Assembly (NCBI GenBank): GCA_030737835.1
Contig: CM060857.1
Location: forward strand, 9,574,797 to 9,638,796
Direction: 5' to 3'
Source of the DNA: Acorus gramineus
Taxonomy: Eukaryota; Streptophyta; Magnoliopsida; Acorales; Acoraceae
Length of the DNA stretch: 64,000 nucleotides
In this document: piece after piece, positions 12,326 through 24,805 of the stretch
How positions within the stretch are numbered: position 1 is the stretch's first letter
Layout: each line of letters starts with the position of its first letter
The notes under the pieces: model-generated
Seen by the model: only the letters and a program-made list of their open reading frames with translations
The model's database searches: none
What the model was told of the DNA's origin: nothing
Made by a program: the position numbers and the translations under genes

Positions 12326-12840
12326 GATTCATCAATTTCACAACTTTTTATAACTACACTGAACTGTCCAAATCTTCAGCCATGCCTTGGTAAAATCAAT
12401 TAGTAAAATTTGTGGCTTATATAATCAATTACTAATAATTTTTTTGTAACTTAGATTTTAAACTCATGCAATTGGAATTGGGAGACCCATTTAAAAAGTA
12501 TGATTTTTATAAAGTAGATTAATTAAATTTGATTACTAGAAAGTAATTTGTGCTAAAAACTAAAGTAAATTATTTCATTAAACATGTTAATTCAGAACCA
12601 TTCAGAAACACGTTTGTGCCTTTGGAATCATGTAACAGCAAAAACCCATCCAAACTCAAAAAGTGAGACTGGCAGGTTCTATGGAAAAAGATACTCGTGC
12701 GTTTAACATAAAATAATAAATGGGGGGTTATAAACCCACCCCCATTATTAATAGAATTTATACACTCCGAGATCAAAGGAAAACCACCCTACTAAAGTCA
12801 CTCCATTTGAGCCAAACCCACTCCTTCTACTGTACACCCC

Positions 12841-13207
12841 ATGTTCGACATTACATTTGTCGAAAATATTTTCATCCATCGACATTTGTAATATCGATCT
12901 ATACAGAAAAATACATTTGTTTTCTATTACATGTTCGACAACACGATTGTCGACCAAATCATTATCTCTCGCCAATTGGGATGTCGATCCATACAGAATA
13001 TAACATTTATTTTCTGTCACATGTTTGACAATAGAACTGTCTATAGGATCTTCATTTGTCGACACTGGGGGTGTCGATACTTACAGGACATAACACACTT
13101 GTTTTATGTGACATGTTCGACAGTACAAATGTCGACATTATCTTCATACGTCGACAATTGGAGTGTCGAACCTTACAGAAAATCACATACTTATTTTCTG
13201 TAAGAAC
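12841..13207 (+). repeat. Four-unit tandem repeat of about 90 bp rich in TCGA palindromes
   Basis: Units start at about 12841, 12931, 13021 and 13113. Each opens with atgttcgaca, has a central tgtcgac or cgtcgaca, then a tgtcgat/tgtcgaac element, a tacagaa segment and attttctgt before the next unit. The units are diverged. Within a unit, the tgttcgaca and tgtcgaca phrases form short inverted repeats. Confidence 0.85.
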
Positions 13208-14127
13208 TTTGATTACCATATTACTCTTTAGGATGCTCCACTATCAAATGTAACACTTAAATCAATAAATTACATTGAATAACAAGCTGCAAAGAACAGA
13301 CAATCATCAAATTCTATTATTGCACCACCAAACCAACCACCTAATACAAGTACACATTTTAAAATTGTGCATCAGCACTTATATTGATAATCAACAAACA
13401 CACGTTGAAAATTCAACATTAAACAGCCAAATACATTGAACATTGTTAATCAGCCAAATACACACCCCAAAATTTTGTGCATCAATACATATTGATCTTC
13501 TTGTGGATTTGCTTGAACTTCATCATTTTGAGAACTCGACGCTACATCATTGGTATGATTTTTTTATTGGAAGCTGTAGGTCGAATATGTTTCTTGGAAG
13601 TCATACTGTATTGTAAAAATAAGTAAAATACTCAATCATATACAAGAAATTAAGTAAGCACACATGATGAATTGACATATACAGGGTGTGTTCAATACTA
13701 TATCAAAACAATATTCCAACCAATCATTCATATGCCAATCAATACGGGGGTTCAACCACATCTCTACCTTGAAGCCTTAATCCCCTTCATAATATCTTAA
13801 TTTATCTAGCTTTCTATGTTAAAATTCCAATGAAATTAAAGATACATCATATTTTTTCTTGAACTAGATGGACTGGGAAAACACCCAAGATGATATAATT
13901 ATAATGAAAGAACAATAGTAAAATAAATGTGGGATAACATTTGTTTGAGAAAGAACAACGTAGACTTAGTCTTGTGTTTTTAAACATATACACCTACATA
14001 AACATATTTATTCAAGCTCTAAAATAATAACTTGTTTGAACAATATAGAAGTATAATTTTTAATACCCACCTGTTTGAATACCCATAAGGATCATATACA
14101 CACAAAAACAAAAGGGTTATGCTTTAA

Positions 14128-14440
14128 AATAAAACACCAATTACAAAAAAATCTAAACCATCTCCCCCCCTCCCAAAAAAAACCCATACTCCTTAGCACA
14201 TCCCAAAATATAGATAAATTCCGTATACCACCCCAACTCATCCAAGATCATGTTAGTAAACCTATCCTAAAACTATCCCAAAAAACATCAATTACAAAAT
14301 AATCTAAACCACCTCTCCCCCCTCTAAAAAAAAACCCATACTCCTTAGCACGTCCCAAAATATAGATAAATTCCGTACACCACCCCAACTTATCCAAGAT
14401 CATGTTAGTAAACATATCCTAAAACTATTCCAAAAACTCC
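14128..14440 (+). repeat. Tandem duplication of about 155 bp in the Mutator-like element
   Basis: Two head-to-tail copies, about 14128-14284 and 14285-14440, share C-rich runs, the phrase cccatactccttagcac and agatcatgttagtaaac, with few differences. Confidence 0.85.
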
Positions 14441-14939
14441 CAATTAGAATGTGAATCAACATTCATTGATAATTTAGGGTTTCAAAGCACAAAATCATTG
14501 ATCAGCTTGGATTTCAAATGACAAAATAATTGATCTGCTAGAGTTTTAAAGGACAAAAAAATAACACAAACAATATCAACAAGAAAAAGAAGAAGATGGA
14601 GGAAGAAGGATATTTACCAATATCGGAGGTGGCCAAGGGAAGAGAGGAAAGCGGGTGAAAGATGGGACGGCGATCGGAGGTCGTCATGGAGGCGATCGGC
14701 GGGCGTCGTGGTGGTGATTGGTGGGCGTCGTGGTGGCGATCGAAAGGGGAGCTCACGGTGGGAGATGGGTTGAAAAGAGAGAGAGAAACCAAAATGAGTT
14801 GGGGGTGGTTTTACTTTGTTCACACCCTTACATTTAACATGGGGTGGTTTTGTAAATTTTAAAAAATGGGCAAGGTGGGTTTCCTAAGGGGGTGATTTTT
14901 CACTAAATGGGGGTGTCAATAACAGTCCCCATAATAAAT

Positions 14940-16900
14940 GACCATTTACTCCCCTTCTATTACAAGAGAGACTTTGAAGTGGTTTGAATGTGCAAAAATT
15001 ATTATGTAAAAATTTTGACAACTCAAAACAAAATAATATTTAAAAGTTATCAAGCTTTTTATATCGAATTAAATCTAAATATAGACTCAAACTTGATAAA
15101 CTTTTGTAAGTATTCATGTTTTTCTGTCTTTCAAAATATTTCCTTTAAAGTTTTATGCATCAAAGAGATCACTATGGCCAATTCAAATTCGCGATGGATC
15201 AAATTTGATATTTGAAAATTTAGAAATCTCGTAGCTCATGTTGATTCGAGAATTAAATTATTATGAGATTTATGACTATTCTAATATAAATAAGGATAAA
15301 ATGATTTTGTGTTTGATTGTGTTTTGAATTTTCTTATTAAGAAATGTAATAATAAAGCTTTTGTTGTTTGGATAAAATGTGAATAAAGTATGGATATTGA
15401 TTTATAAAAAGTAAAAAAATAATGATAGTTGATTTAGTAGTTGATTTATAAGAGGTGATGAGAGTTGATTTGACAGTGGCTCCACATATTCTTTTGATTT
15501 GAATAATTTAATTTTAATGGATGGATGGAATCTATATACCACTTTATACTAGTTAATTCTAACATACAAATTCTCATTTATTCCAATCATCCAAACATCC
15601 ATAATGAGGTTATTCAGACTAATTCCAATTCATTCCGGGCTTATTATCAAACCAAACATAGGAGTAGAGTTTTGGACATTTAACAGTTCCAATTTGTTTC
15701 AGGTGTTTTCTTTACAATAAAAATTGATGTTTGAACAGCTAGCAAAATAGTGTTATTTAAGGGTCGAGTTTTAACACTTAGATTTTTTGAAAGCTAACTT
15801 TTGCATCTAAGGCTGCATTTGGTTGCAAAGTTGCAATACTAATTTTACATAAAAGTTGAATTTAAAACTGATTTTACAGGAAGTTACCTGTCCACAGCTT
15901 CTAAAACACTTAGGTTTTAAACACTTTTCATATAAATATGCCTGCAGCTTTTGACTCCAATTTTTTCTGTTTGAAAATGTATTTAAAAAAAGTTTCTTGT
16001 GAATCAAAAGGATGCCCAGACCCGTTTTCAAATGGGGTGTAAATCTAAATAGCACTACCATAGATGAAGACACGGACTCACAGTTTCTTCCATCATGTAC
16101 ATATGTTAATAACATAAGAAAGTGAGTGGGGGTTACACAATCAATATTTTTTTAACTCCAATTTCAGTAACAAAAATGTTCACTTTTAGTTTACAGCTCA
16201 AAGCCCAATTCATTCGTGTTTTTATTTATTTTTAAATCATATACATTGTCTAACATGTATTTTTATAAAAGAAAAAGCATATTCTTCAATGAATTGAATG
16301 ATATCATTTATAGAAAATGTGAAAATTTTCAATGAGACATATAACTTGTTACAGTGAGCTCATAAGGGGCTAATGAGACATATGAGACTGCATTTAATAC
16401 TGTAAAGAGGACCGAGTGTAACAACACTTTTCTAAAATAAAAGGACCTCTATTACACTTAGTCCTTTTTATATCTCAAATTCAAACCTATATATCTTCTT
16501 AGTTTTCTCCACTCACTATATCGAGTTGCATACCTTCGTGGAATTTTTTTACATTTTTAATAATTGATAATATTTAATTTGTTAGAATATATATATTTTA
16601 TTTTTTTTATAAATGTATATATCATATTAAATGAGTATATAATTTTAAAAAAATTAAAAACACGTAAAATCTACATTTTAAATTGTAAATTGTAAAATGT
16701 ACTGTGGGTAACAGTTTCCCATGTACCTTATACTCCATGGACTGAAGATGAGGCACAAGTGTTTGGAGTCCATTACATTACAGTCTTGTAGCCCATGTCA
16801 CCCATTAAAGACAAAGAGGCCGACCCACCCAATATTTTATCTGTCCAATCCTGGCCGTTGAATCTAATCGTTCCTGACCGTCCGATTTAGGTGAAACCTA
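14940..16900. other. Intergenic DNA upstream of RPL34
   Basis: No gene is seen. A stretch at about 15280-15490 (phrases such as gataaaatgtgaataaag and gatttataagaggtg) resembles 26860-27050 loosely, so both may be copies of a dispersed repeat. The final 200 bases approach the RPL34 promoter. Confidence 0.4.
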
Positions 16901-16920
16901 ATAAGATGATTGGATCCGCC

Positions 16921-16984
16921 TTTATATACTAAGTCGCCGACCTGGAATAAACCCCTCTTCGCCTGGTCTCGAGAGAAACCCTAA
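16921..16984 (+). promoter_or_regulatory. RPL34 core promoter: TATA box and telo-box
   Basis: A TATA-like tttatatac lies at 16921-16929, about 90 bases before the start codon. A perfect telo-box AAACCCTAA lies at 16976-16984, in the expected 5' leader. Telo-boxes are a known feature of plant ribosomal protein genes and link them to growth-related transcription. The transcription start was not determined. Confidence 0.7.
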
Positions 16985-17015
16985 CCGAGAGAAACCCCAA
17001 AAACGATCGGCAAAC

Positions 17016-19941
17016 ATGGTTCAACGTCTGACCTATCGTAAGCGGCACAGCTACGCCACCAAATCCAACCAGACCAGAGTAGTCAAGACCCCAGGTGATC
17101 TTTCGAAACCCTATATTCTTAGATTTGTTCAGAAATGTTTGTTTTTTTGTTTTTTGGTTTCTTTTGCCTGATCTGTCAAAGATCCATGCTTTACGAATCG
17201 TGTCAAGACTCTTCATTTGTGTGATCTCGTGAAAACCTTAACTTCACAATAGAAATTCGACGTGCTCGTTGCATCTAATTTTTTTTGATGTTCAATTATT
17301 TGTCACTGTAGGTCTTGTTTAAATGGCTTTCAATGAGTTCTTTTTATGGTTTATTTATTTATTGTAAGCGTCAATTTTTTATGTGAATATAAATTTTTTA
17401 GTGTTTATGGGTTGTGAATGCAGGTGGGAAGCTTGTCTATCAAACCACAAAGAAGAGGGCGAGCGGTCCGAAATGCCCGGTGACTGGGAAGAAGATCCAA
17501 GGGGTATTTTAATCTTATTTTTCTGTTCCCTTTTTAAAATCTGCTGTGATTCGATATGCTCAGTTATTGTTTTGTGATTGGTTGCTTTAGCATGTTTGTT
17601 TAGTTGATTGTTAGTATTGGATCCCTGTGTTACATATAGTTCGGAATAGGGACAGTTGAAAGGGTTAGAAATGATGTTTTTATTGATACATGTTCAAGTA
17701 TTCTATCTTATGATTCCATTATAAAAAAATGTTTTGATGAAGCAGTTTGTGCCACTGTAAATTCTGGATTTTTAACATGAGTATTCCTTTGTGTTGTGCA
17801 TATTACGTTGTACTTTATGTTGTGGACTATGTTGTTGAAGTTCCTGTCATGGATTATATTTTAAATGAAATGAGACATCTCTATATGTGCTTTTCGAAGT
17901 GGATTGACTTACATCTATGTTTTCATAGATACAATATTTTTTTAGTGAATTTTGCTACTCTGACTTAAGTTTCCTAGATCATCATGTGTCCTCTTTTATT
18001 TGTAGTCTTTGTGTTTAGTCAATTGTCATTGCCTTAATTTTCTGTTCGGACAATTGCATTTGTTTCCAAAATCCAGTTTATTTTCAATTGTGCATCTGTG
18101 AAGTGCAGTTTTAAGCATTCCACAAGATGTTTCTATCGTCCAGATTATTTCATTAGACTCCTTTGCCAGTGTCTGAAGAATTGGATTTTATGTCACTGTT
18201 TTTATTCCAATCTCTGTGAAATGCATATAGGCAAATGTATGATTCTTTGTGTGAATTGCATAGTTTTTTGGTGTTGAATGTTGAATCACAACTTTGATTC
18301 ACCATATCAGCCTGTAAAGCATGCACATGCATTCACCATTTCCTTTTCTCCTTGGAGTACTTCTGCTCTTTGATGGTCTAAACTATACTGTTAGAAGATA
18401 TCTATTTCCACCCTATTCGATTGTCCTATTTCTGATTTAAATGTGTCAATGTTGTGTTCTAATACAAACTGTGGAAATATGGTTTCACATGTGTATTTAG
18501 ATTGTTTTCTGTGTTATGTACTGCATCTTATTATATGATTAGTAGTTTGACTCTGCAATGTTTTTATGCACACAATGTTGTTTTGTCATCATTTTTTTTG
18601 TTTCGTAATTTTTTTTTTATATCAAAGTTCAAATTGCTTGTGTGGGATTCCAACATTTTCCCCTTTTTTGCACTGATTCCCTTATTGTCTTTTTGTCCTG
18701 TGCATTATCATTGGATTTTCTCAGTGTTACTTTTGATCAAAATGAAAATTCCTAGTGTTATGTACTGTATCTTATTATATGATGATTAGTATTTTAATTA
18801 TGCAGTGTTCAATGCATGCAATGTATAATGTTGCTATGTCATCATTTTATTACTGTTTAGTATTTTTTTTTTCACAAACTGCTTGGTTGTGGGCTTCTAA
18901 TATTTCCTTTTTTTCATTGATATTGTCTTTTTGTCCTGTGTGTTATCATTGGTTTTCATTTGGAATACTTAATTCTGAGGTGTATTTTTGTGTCCGTATA
19001 TGCTATTGTCTCTTCTATTGACTAATGGTTCTTTACTAGATAATTGATTCGTAACAAGTGTTGTAATATATTTTTGCCTGTATCATGATTTCCATTCTTC
19101 TATATGAAATTAATGGTAATTAGTTTATCTGATATCATGACTAGTTGATGTTGGGTGTGGATCTCTGCTGGGATGTTCAATTGAATTTGCCTGTGGAAGT
19201 TGCAGCAGTTTTCCTCGGGTGATCTGGCATGTAATATTGGGTGCTCTTCTTTTCGTTTTCTAGTGCTTTGAGTCCACTTTTTTTCATTTTCTAGTGCTTT
19301 GAATCTTACTATCTTGATGGAATTCATCTTTATCAGTCATCAGAGACTGTGACCAATGAAATGTTCATTGTTACATTCACTGTTATTGATTAGGAAGTAT
19401 GGAACATCTGTCTTGTATTTGCTTGGTAACAAGAATTCTCTCCCTTGCATTATGTTGATGTTTTTACTGATTGATGTGTTCATTTTTTATAGAGTTCACC
19501 TAGGGTTCTCTATTATTTCAAAAGACATTTAGCTCTTTTGTTAAGCGAAGCATTAATGTATGCTGGACATTTTTTTTACTTCCATAAAAAAATTAAAAAA
19601 AAAAGTAACCTGGATTTTGTTTTGGTTTTCCAGATCCCACACTTGAGACCCACGGAGTACAAAAGGTCTAGACTCCCAAGGAACCGGAGGACTGTTAACC
19701 GTGCTTATGGTGGTGTATTGTCTGGAGCTGCAGTTAGGGAAAGGTGTGTACGCTATTAATTTCCCTATATATGTTTTTTGGAAGAAGATATCACAATTGT
19801 TAATATAAAAATTCATCTTAGCATATTTCCTTGTGGTTTTGTTTCAGGATCATCCGAGCTTTCTTGGTTGAAGAGCAAAAAATAGTGAAGAAGGTTTTGA
19901 AGATTCAGAAGGCCAAAGAAAAGCAAGCTGGAAAGAGCTAA
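17016..19941 (+). CDS. RPL34: Cytosolic large-subunit ribosomal protein eL34 (RPL34)
   Basis: This is a structural protein of the 60S ribosomal subunit. It has four exons: 17016-17094, 17424-17503, 19634-19743 and 19848-19941, all with GT-AG junctions and consistent phases, giving 120 residues, the usual eL34 length. Seen: [19 protein letters not shown] at the start, the zinc-ribbon-like [10 protein letters not shown], then [30 protein letters not shown] and a Lys-rich C-terminus ending KEKQAGKS. These agree closely with plant eL34 as I know it. Intron 2 is unusually long, 17504-19633 (2130 bp), and contains an internal duplication. No disabling change was seen. The telo-box upstream suggests co-regulation with other ribosomal protein genes. 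Confidence 0.97.
18509..18975 (+). repeat. Tandem duplication of about 250 bp in RPL34 intron 2
   Basis: The block at 18509-18740 (gttatgtactgcatcttatt, then tgtcatcatttt, then cttattgtctttttgtcctg) recurs at 18757-18975 in the same order with indels. It enlarges intron 2 and has no coding meaning. Confidence 0.8.
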
Positions 19942-20990
19942 AGAGTCAAGAGGAAAGAGAGCCAAAAAAGAATTTTTGACTTAGATGATGGTAATGATGT
20001 TTATGCATGCATTGCTTTTAGTGTTAATTTGAATCCTTAAATGTGGCTTGGACCCTATTTCGACGACAAATCATTCTGCCCTTGTTTGGTTTATTTTTTG
20101 TTCAATCTGGACAAACATGTTGTGAGAAAGATATTGAATTTGAATTGGTATTACTTCTCCCTGCTTCTGCACATCCTGCTTTAAGTTGGTAATACTTTAC
20201 TATTTATGTTTCTAATTTTCATCCATGACTGTTAATCCTAAGCTTGATGTCCATTTCATTTTTACTTTGGACTCCATTAAGCCTAATGTTTATTGGGATT
20301 TGTTGTACACTGTCTATCATCCATTCAGTGTATTGGATACAACCTGATAACATTGGAACACCCGAAAAGTTTAATGAGCGTTTCATACTTTCATTTAACT
20401 CATGATTTCTCTTCTAGCTGTTCTAGCTGAATGTTTCTGAGATGATATTTCGGGTCAGTCCGAAGGCATGATAGTGATTTTATGTGGGAACCTGGAATTT
20501 TTTTTGACATGATAGGGGGTTCTAGGTGTAAAAAGGGAGATTTTGATAGGCATAAAGGGTTTTGGGTGTAAGAAATATAGAGTACCCAATCACAACAAAG
20601 ATGTTTAAGGGATCTTAGCTCTTAGACACACCACTGATGGATTATTTGCTTGAGAGGTATTTGACAACAACTTTCTTTAGCTCAAAACGTTAAATAATGC
20701 AGTTATACACTCAAGAAGAAGGATACTCTGTTGCATGTAATTGCAACATGGTTATAGTATTGATGCCAAATGGTATACAATCTTACTAAATTGAACGCTT
20801 CAATACAGAGTATTGTAAAGGCCAGCGTTTAAGCTCCGGAGGAGCCAAAATCATCTCTCAAACGCACTGCTTGTGGATTTCTCAAGCCATTCAAAGACAA
20901 TTGGAAGGCCACCAGTGCTAGACCTTGTGAAAAGATTCATCCATCTTATATAAGCATGAATGGAGAACTACTTATGATATGGAGAAGGTA
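19942..20990. other. RPL34 3' region and intergenic DNA
   Basis: The first few hundred bases should contain the RPL34 3' UTR, but a poly(A) site cannot be fixed. No other gene is visible. Confidence 0.5.
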
Positions 20991-20991
20991 T

Positions 20992-21170
20992 GTATAGAAG
21001 TTAGCCCTAAGTGGACCCTGGATCTCCTCTAAGGATCTTCTGGAGGGGGAGGTGGAGTCTTCCAGGTTTCTTCAATGTATTCAAGTACGAGAGAAGTAAT
21101 TCTATGACTGGCTTTCCGTTGTGTACTAGGTCGAGCACCTTCTTATGAATTGGATTGTTTCGTAGAAGGG
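20992..21170 (-). pseudogene. Tau GST exon 1 fragment (relic)
   Basis: Read on the minus strand, this matches the second half of tau GST exon 1: a NNPIHKK-like stretch, LVHNGKP, a damaged substitute for [13 protein letters not shown], then the proline-rich loop before the interdomain segment. Frameshifts and a stop break it. It lies downstream (in minus orientation) of the exon 2 fragment at 21494-21884, so the two cannot be one normal gene in this order. Confidence 0.75.
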
Positions 21171-21493
21171 ACTCACTAATACACGATGCGCATCAGTTTG
21201 AGCGCAAACCCGTGTGCGCAATGTGCTCACCTAGTTTGCATGCACAGCTTCATCTCCTTCTCCTCCAGAGATTCACCATGGTTTCGAATCCCAAATTTGA
21301 TGTTGGTGCTCACTATGAAGTTTGATATCTTCTAGTTTTTGCAAGCACACGAGTTTATTAACCAAGGTTATATATATATATATATTTCCTTCATTTGAAT
21401 ACACATGTAATACTAAATATTACTTGAACCCTCATGATCATAACTTAGAATAACATAGATAATTCTCAATATCCTCAACATGCACGAGTCTTT

Positions 21494-21884
21494 TCAATCT
21501 GTAGTTGATGCCAGAACCTTCTCCCTCACTTCCATCACCATTGTGGAAAACCTCTCCATCTGTGGCATTGTCTCCTTAGCAGCGCTGCGAAGCTCTGCAA
21601 ATGCATCCAGCCATGAATGCATGATGCATCGGTGGGTTCCTCTCTTGGTCCACCAATTTGACACCAGTGACTTGCTCAAGGTCCCTAATCAAGCTCAAAG
21701 CCGAACCCACCAACCCACCACCACGTCAAGGAAACCCGGCTTTTCGCTATTAAAGAATGGTTTCCCAGCTGGAACTCCGTTACAATCTTCTTTTCTATCA
21801 TCGTTACGTTCTTCACAAACTCCGTAATGCCCTTCTCCTGTTAGCCTCCACAACATACAAAAATGGGTCTGGTTGGTGGCAAAA
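21494..21884 (-). pseudogene. Tau GST exon 2 fragment (relic)
   Basis: The minus strand encodes the C-terminal helical domain of a tau GST. The reading through VKNVTMIEKKIVTEF shifts frame at about 21780, and the last 61 codons include LVSNWWTKR, a His-rich change, HSWLDAFAELRSAAKETMPQ and a C-terminus ending LASTTD with the stop at 21494. The order of motifs is as in the intact gene at 55466-56437. Frameshifts and amino-acid changes make it a pseudogene. No exon 1 lies upstream of it at a normal intron distance; the Mutator-like element at 21940 occupies that place. Confidence 0.82.
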
Positions 21885-21939
21885 CTTGCTATGTAACAAT
21901 ATTTTGATCAGTTATTATAGGTAAATACAATACTATATA

Positions 21940-24009
21940 GGGAATTTTTCATTTATACCCCTGTTAAATATGGTATTTTGCGTTATACCCCCCTTAAAAA
22001 GCTAATTGCATCTATACCCCTAAAATTCTTTTTCGTGTTGCAACTGTGTCCCTCCGTCTGTCTCCGTTACTAAGGCTGAATCAACCATGGTTACGAATCT
22101 AACTCTACCCCACGAAATGTCTCTTTTACCCCATGGAATTTTGCATTTATACCCCTGTTAAATATGGTATTTTGCGTTATACCCCCATTGAAAAGCTAAT
22201 TGCCTCTATACCCCTGGAAACTTCTTTCGTGTTACAACTATGCCCCTCCGTCCATCTCCGTTACCAAGGCTGAACATATAATTTATGTTGTTTTGTATTG
22301 CAGTTAGAATAGGACACTCATGTTGATCTAATTTTTAGGTATGGAGGGTTTTGGAAGATTGATAAAGGCTCAGAAAAAGGAACATATAAGAACATATAAG
22401 AGAATATATGTCTTGTATTTTTCAATGCTTATACATTTCACATATCAGTGTGATCTTGTTTATTAAACAGCAAAAATAAGTAGCTGAATAGACAAGTATA
22501 CATAGATCCATTTTTTTTCTTGAAATATTTATAATATCAACTTTAAAATCAAGACAATTGTTTAAACAGTTTATCTAAAAAGTATCAAATTTCTACTTTG
22601 TTCTTCTATGCTTGGAGTGGATCATTGTTGAGTTCCATATGGTTCTCATTATGCTAATAGAGATTCTATTGTCTTTTGATTTTTGTTCGTGAAATCTCAA
22701 CATTGAAATAAAATTTGTGATTTTTAAATTTTTTACTTTTGTTCATCCTACAATCAATCGGTGTTTTTTTGTCTCTATGTGGTGTATTATGCTAATTGAT
22801 GCTTATTCTACATGTTGAGGATCATCTGACATGAAAATTTTGCCAATCAATATTTTTATATTTTTTTCACTGTGATAGTCAGGATGATTATGCCTTACTT
22901 TCTAGAATTGTTATATGATTGAAATAGTATTTGTTGATATTTTCTATTATATAAAATAATATCTATAAATGAAACCCAAATAAACACTATTTATCTTAGT
23001 CTTTTGAATAATTGTAAGGTTTTCAACATGAAGAATTTAGCTAGATCCTGGTATATTTTGTTTTTATGTTGAAGAAGGTGAGAAAAAATAGTTTCAATAG
23101 GTCTGGAGGTTGCAAAACTCACTCTTGACATGATGTTCACATACAATTGAAGATATAATTTGATATTAAAAGTCTTTAAACACGTTATGTTTTTTTTTTT
23201 GTAACATGTAATTTTGATTATTTCATTTAATTCATATTTAATACTATTGTGTCATTTATATAGAAGATCAAATAAATAAATAGAAATCCTAATAGTTAAA
23301 GTTTGTATTACGTTATTTTTTTAATAATGTTTTAATTTAAATGAACAACCATAACAAAAAAAATTTATTTTAGTAAATTTTTTTATTTTGTTTTTCACTT
23401 TAGAATGAAATACCTAACTTCTGGTTTCAAAAAGAATGAAAGGAACTGGAGTTATCACTTCATAATTTTTTAAGGGCAATTAGTCATTGCTTTTTTATTT
23501 CAAAATGAATTTTGTGATTATTTTCTGGTATGGTTATATGATTGAAATAGTGTTTGTTGATAGATTTTCTATTATGAAAAATAAAATCTGTCAGTGAAAC
23601 CCAAATAAACACTATCTATCTTAGTCTTTTGAATAATTATAAGGTTTTCAATCAATCATTGAAGAAGATGAGAAAAAAAGGATTTCAGCAGGTTTGGAGG
23701 TTGAAGAAAATAAGTTTTATAAGCATTAGGCAAACACAGGGGCATAGATGAAATTTCAGACAGACACAGGGGTATAAATGCAATTTTTTAAGCTCCTACG
23801 GTCCAAAGAGTAGTTTGATCAATTCATTTTGCATTTAACGCCGTTAATGGAATATTCCCGGTATATTCCACTCTCATCCGACGGAACTTAACTTCAAGGG
23901 TACAGTTGCAACATGAAAGATTTTTTTAGGGATATAGATGCAATTAACTTTTTAATGGGGGTATAACGCAAAATATCATATTTAATAAGGGTATACATGC
24001 AAATTTCCC
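21940..24009. mobile_element. Mutator-like element with long inverted ends
   Basis: The ends gggaatttttcat and (read inward from the right) gggaaatttgcatg continue as an inverted repeat of about 130 bp containing attttgcgttataccccc and attgcatctatacccc. The flanks tactatata (21931-21939) and tactgtata (24010-24018) form a 9-bp duplication with one mismatch. The left terminal block is repeated at about 22135-22275. An internal direct repeat links about 22905-23115 with 23525-23710. There is no transposase frame, so it is non-autonomous. Confidence 0.8.
22905..23710 (+). repeat. Internal direct repeat of about 200 bp in the Mutator-like element
   Basis: Both copies (about 22905-23115 and 23525-23710) carry ttatatgattgaaatagt, gaaacccaaataaacacta, cttagtcttttgaataatt and ggtctggaggttg-like phrases in the same order. 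Confidence 0.8.
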
Positions 24010-24018
24010 TACTGTATA

Positions 24019-24805
24019 TATTGTTGGAGAGCGAAGTTACTATACTCTCCGAAAAAAGGTATATTAACAATTTTCACTTTTGGGCCTGGTTTTTTTAATC
24101 ACATAATTGACCTCAGGTAGTTCATTATTTTGTGTGCCAAGTTCTTTTTTTTTTCTTTTTTTCATTCTTCACGTCTGCCTCCAATTTATTTTATTTTATT
24201 TTATTTTGTTTTGTAAATTCTCAATCTCTCTCATTCTTATATGTGAATCTAGATTTATGAAATTTTAAATCATATTTATATAATATTTGAATTGTATCTA
24301 AATTTCATCTCATTAAAGATATTCAATTCAAAATTTAAAATCCCATAGAATCCATTTTAAAATAAAATTAGTTATTTATAATATGATGAAAATTGAGATA
24401 AGAGATATGAGAGATTAAGATATGATAATGAAAAAACAAACAAATAAAACTAAAAAAAGTCTTTCACTTATAAAGACCACTTTGAAGATGTGATTTCAAA
24501 ACACATTCAAAGTGAAGATGGGGGGAAAAAAAAAAGAACATGGACTAGATCTACTCCCAGCTGCTGGAATGAAAAATGCAATAGTAATAGATGGAACTTA
24601 TGTATAATTGGTGGACACAACTCGGTCATTTTTGCTGTTATTTCTGCTATCCCCATCTTACTCAAACCAGGTTTTGAAAATACAAGAAATTATAATTTAT
24701 CTGGGCATATATTTTATCTTTTATAAATATATGTATTTCATTAAATAAATATATATTTTAAATTTTTTTTTAAAAGGATTTTGTACTTTATACATAATTG
24801 ATCAC
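24019..24805. other. AT-rich DNA between Mutator-like element and GST relic
   Basis: No gene is seen. It contains an ATTTT short repeat at about 24188-24212. This is where exon 2 of the GST copy ending at 24806 would be expected on the minus strand, but no match is present. Confidence 0.45.

Larger units (their letters stand above)
8503..12712. other. AT-rich intergenic region with small repeats
   Basis: No convincing protein gene is seen. The contents I can describe are an AG run and GGAC/GGGC short repeat at 9145-9225, a duplicated segment at 9628-9755 and 9998-10131, a GC-rich patch at 11830-12080, and a duplicated 70-bp segment at about 12188-12325. Confidence 0.5.
12722..14930. mobile_element. 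Mutator-like element with exact 9-bp target duplication
   Basis: The flanks ataataaat at 12713-12721 and 14931-14939 are identical. The ends are imperfect inverted repeats: ggggggttataaaccc on the left, and ggggactgttattgac read inward from the right, both followed by caccccca and then other C-rich phrases. A 9-bp duplication is the Mutator-like hallmark. I see no transposase frame. The interior holds the four-unit 90-bp repeat (12841-13207), a 155-bp duplication (14128-14440) and a GC-rich stretch at about 14640-14790 that could be captured gene DNA. Element boundaries are seen; the superfamily is inferred. Confidence 0.7.

Noticed and set aside
12720-13253. Several frames of 60-105 codons at 12.7-13.2 kb
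   Set aside because: They follow the 90-base tandem repeat and do not match any protein. The unit length is not always a multiple of three.
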